Source of the DNA: Vulcanimicrobiota bacterium
GTDB taxonomy: Bacteria; Vulcanimicrobiota; Vulcanimicrobiia; Vulcanimicrobiales; Vulcanimicrobiaceae
Assembly: GCA_019245275.1 (NCBI GenBank)
Contig: JAFARW010000216.1
Coordinates: 1 to 6,410 of the forward strand
Length of the DNA stretch: 6,410 bases
Reading direction: 5' to 3'
This document shows, piece after piece, positions 6,150 through 6,410 of the stretch. The notes beneath the pieces are model-generated. The model had not been told where the DNA came from. It did no database searches and saw nothing but the letters and a program-made list of their open reading frames with translations. Numbering within the stretch: the stretch's first letter is position 1; the number at the start of each line of letters is the position of its first letter. The translations under genes were made by a program, and so were the position numbers.

Positions 6150-6410
6150 ATGATCGTTAACGTCGTCGCGGCTCTCCTGGGCATCTTCCTAATTTGGGCC
6201 GCGCTGCGCGATGTTTTCCAAGCGGTCGTCCTGCCGCGAGCGGTCGATCGCCGGCTGCGTATAAGCGCGTACCTCGTTCGATTCTTGTGGAGAATCTGGC
6301 CGCGTCTTTCTTGGCGCATTGCTGACGACGACAAGCGCGAAGATTTCTTAGCAACGTTCGCGCCCTTCGCGCTCATTTGCATCCTGGCGGCCTGGGTCTT
6401 CACGCTGGTT
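6150..6410 (+). CDS. Membrane protein, possible potassium-channel family (N-terminal 87 residues, partial)
   Basis: An open frame starts at the ATG at 6150 and runs uninterrupted off the right edge. Residues 2-18 are a strongly hydrophobic helix (IVNVVAALLGIFLIWAA). A basic cytoplasmic-looking stretch rich in Arg and Trp follows (LPRAVDRRLRISAYLVRFLW, then RIWPRLSWRI), and then a second hydrophobic segment from about 68 to the edge (ATFAPFALICILAAWVFTLV). The pattern DxFxxVVLPR, RRLR, RxxW, KREDFLxxFAPF resembles the N-terminal region of bacterial membrane proteins annotated as two-pore-type potassium channels. The pore loop and selectivity filter would lie beyond the window, so this is a resemblance only. 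The SD is weak (GCGAG, 9 nt upstream). It lies 20 bp after the lipoprotein gene in the same direction, with no terminator between. Confidence 0.6.
   Translation, partial: MIVNVVAALLGIFLIWAALRDVFQAVVLPRAVDRRLRISAYLVRFLWRIWPRLSWRIADDDKREDFLATFAPFALICILAAWVFTLV

Overview
The window is dominated by the 5' part of a bacterial respiratory complex I (NADH:quinone oxidoreductase) operon on the minus strand. It reads right to left from position 5707 as nuoA, nuoB, nuoC, nuoD, nuoE, nuoF and nuoG; nuoG runs off the left edge. The order is the canonical one, and the genes overlap by a few bases or are separated by at most 6 bp, so they should form one transcript with translational coupling. nuoE, nuoF and the start of nuoG encode the NADH-oxidising module (FMN and clusters N1a, N3, N1b, N5, N4 and N7). 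nuoB, nuoC and nuoD encode the connecting quinone-reducing module (cluster N2 and the quinone pocket). nuoA encodes the first membrane subunit. Membrane-arm genes (nuoH to nuoN) are expected beyond position 1 but are not visible.

To the right of nuoA, an 80-bp divergent intergenic region (5708-5787) holds a perfect 7-bp inverted repeat. Two plus-strand genes follow: a small secreted, probably lipid-anchored protein made of a single carboxypeptidase-regulatory-like beta-sandwich domain (5788-6129), and, 20 bp further on, the N-terminal part of a membrane protein that resembles the start of a potassium-channel-like family (6150 to the window end). No stretch of more than 300 bases lacks a gene. 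I see no tRNA, rRNA, CRISPR array, transposase or phage gene.

The sequence is moderately GC-rich, most complex I starts are non-ATG, and Shine-Dalgarno sites are visible for several genes. This is a free-living-type bacterium with aerobic or other quinone-linked respiration. The phylum cannot be fixed from this window; an uncultivated lineage such as Candidatus Eremiobacterota is a low-confidence guess. Two sequence-level peculiarities stand out. The palindrome CGATCG is strongly over-represented (about 21 copies by eye, roughly 2 expected from base composition). A copy of a short dispersed repeat (GTCCTGAGCTTGTCGAAGGG) has been absorbed in frame into the C-terminal tail of NuoC. NuoE also carries an unusual C-terminal extension of about 80 residues. 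I found no convincing undescribed multi-gene system; this is largely a core metabolic locus.
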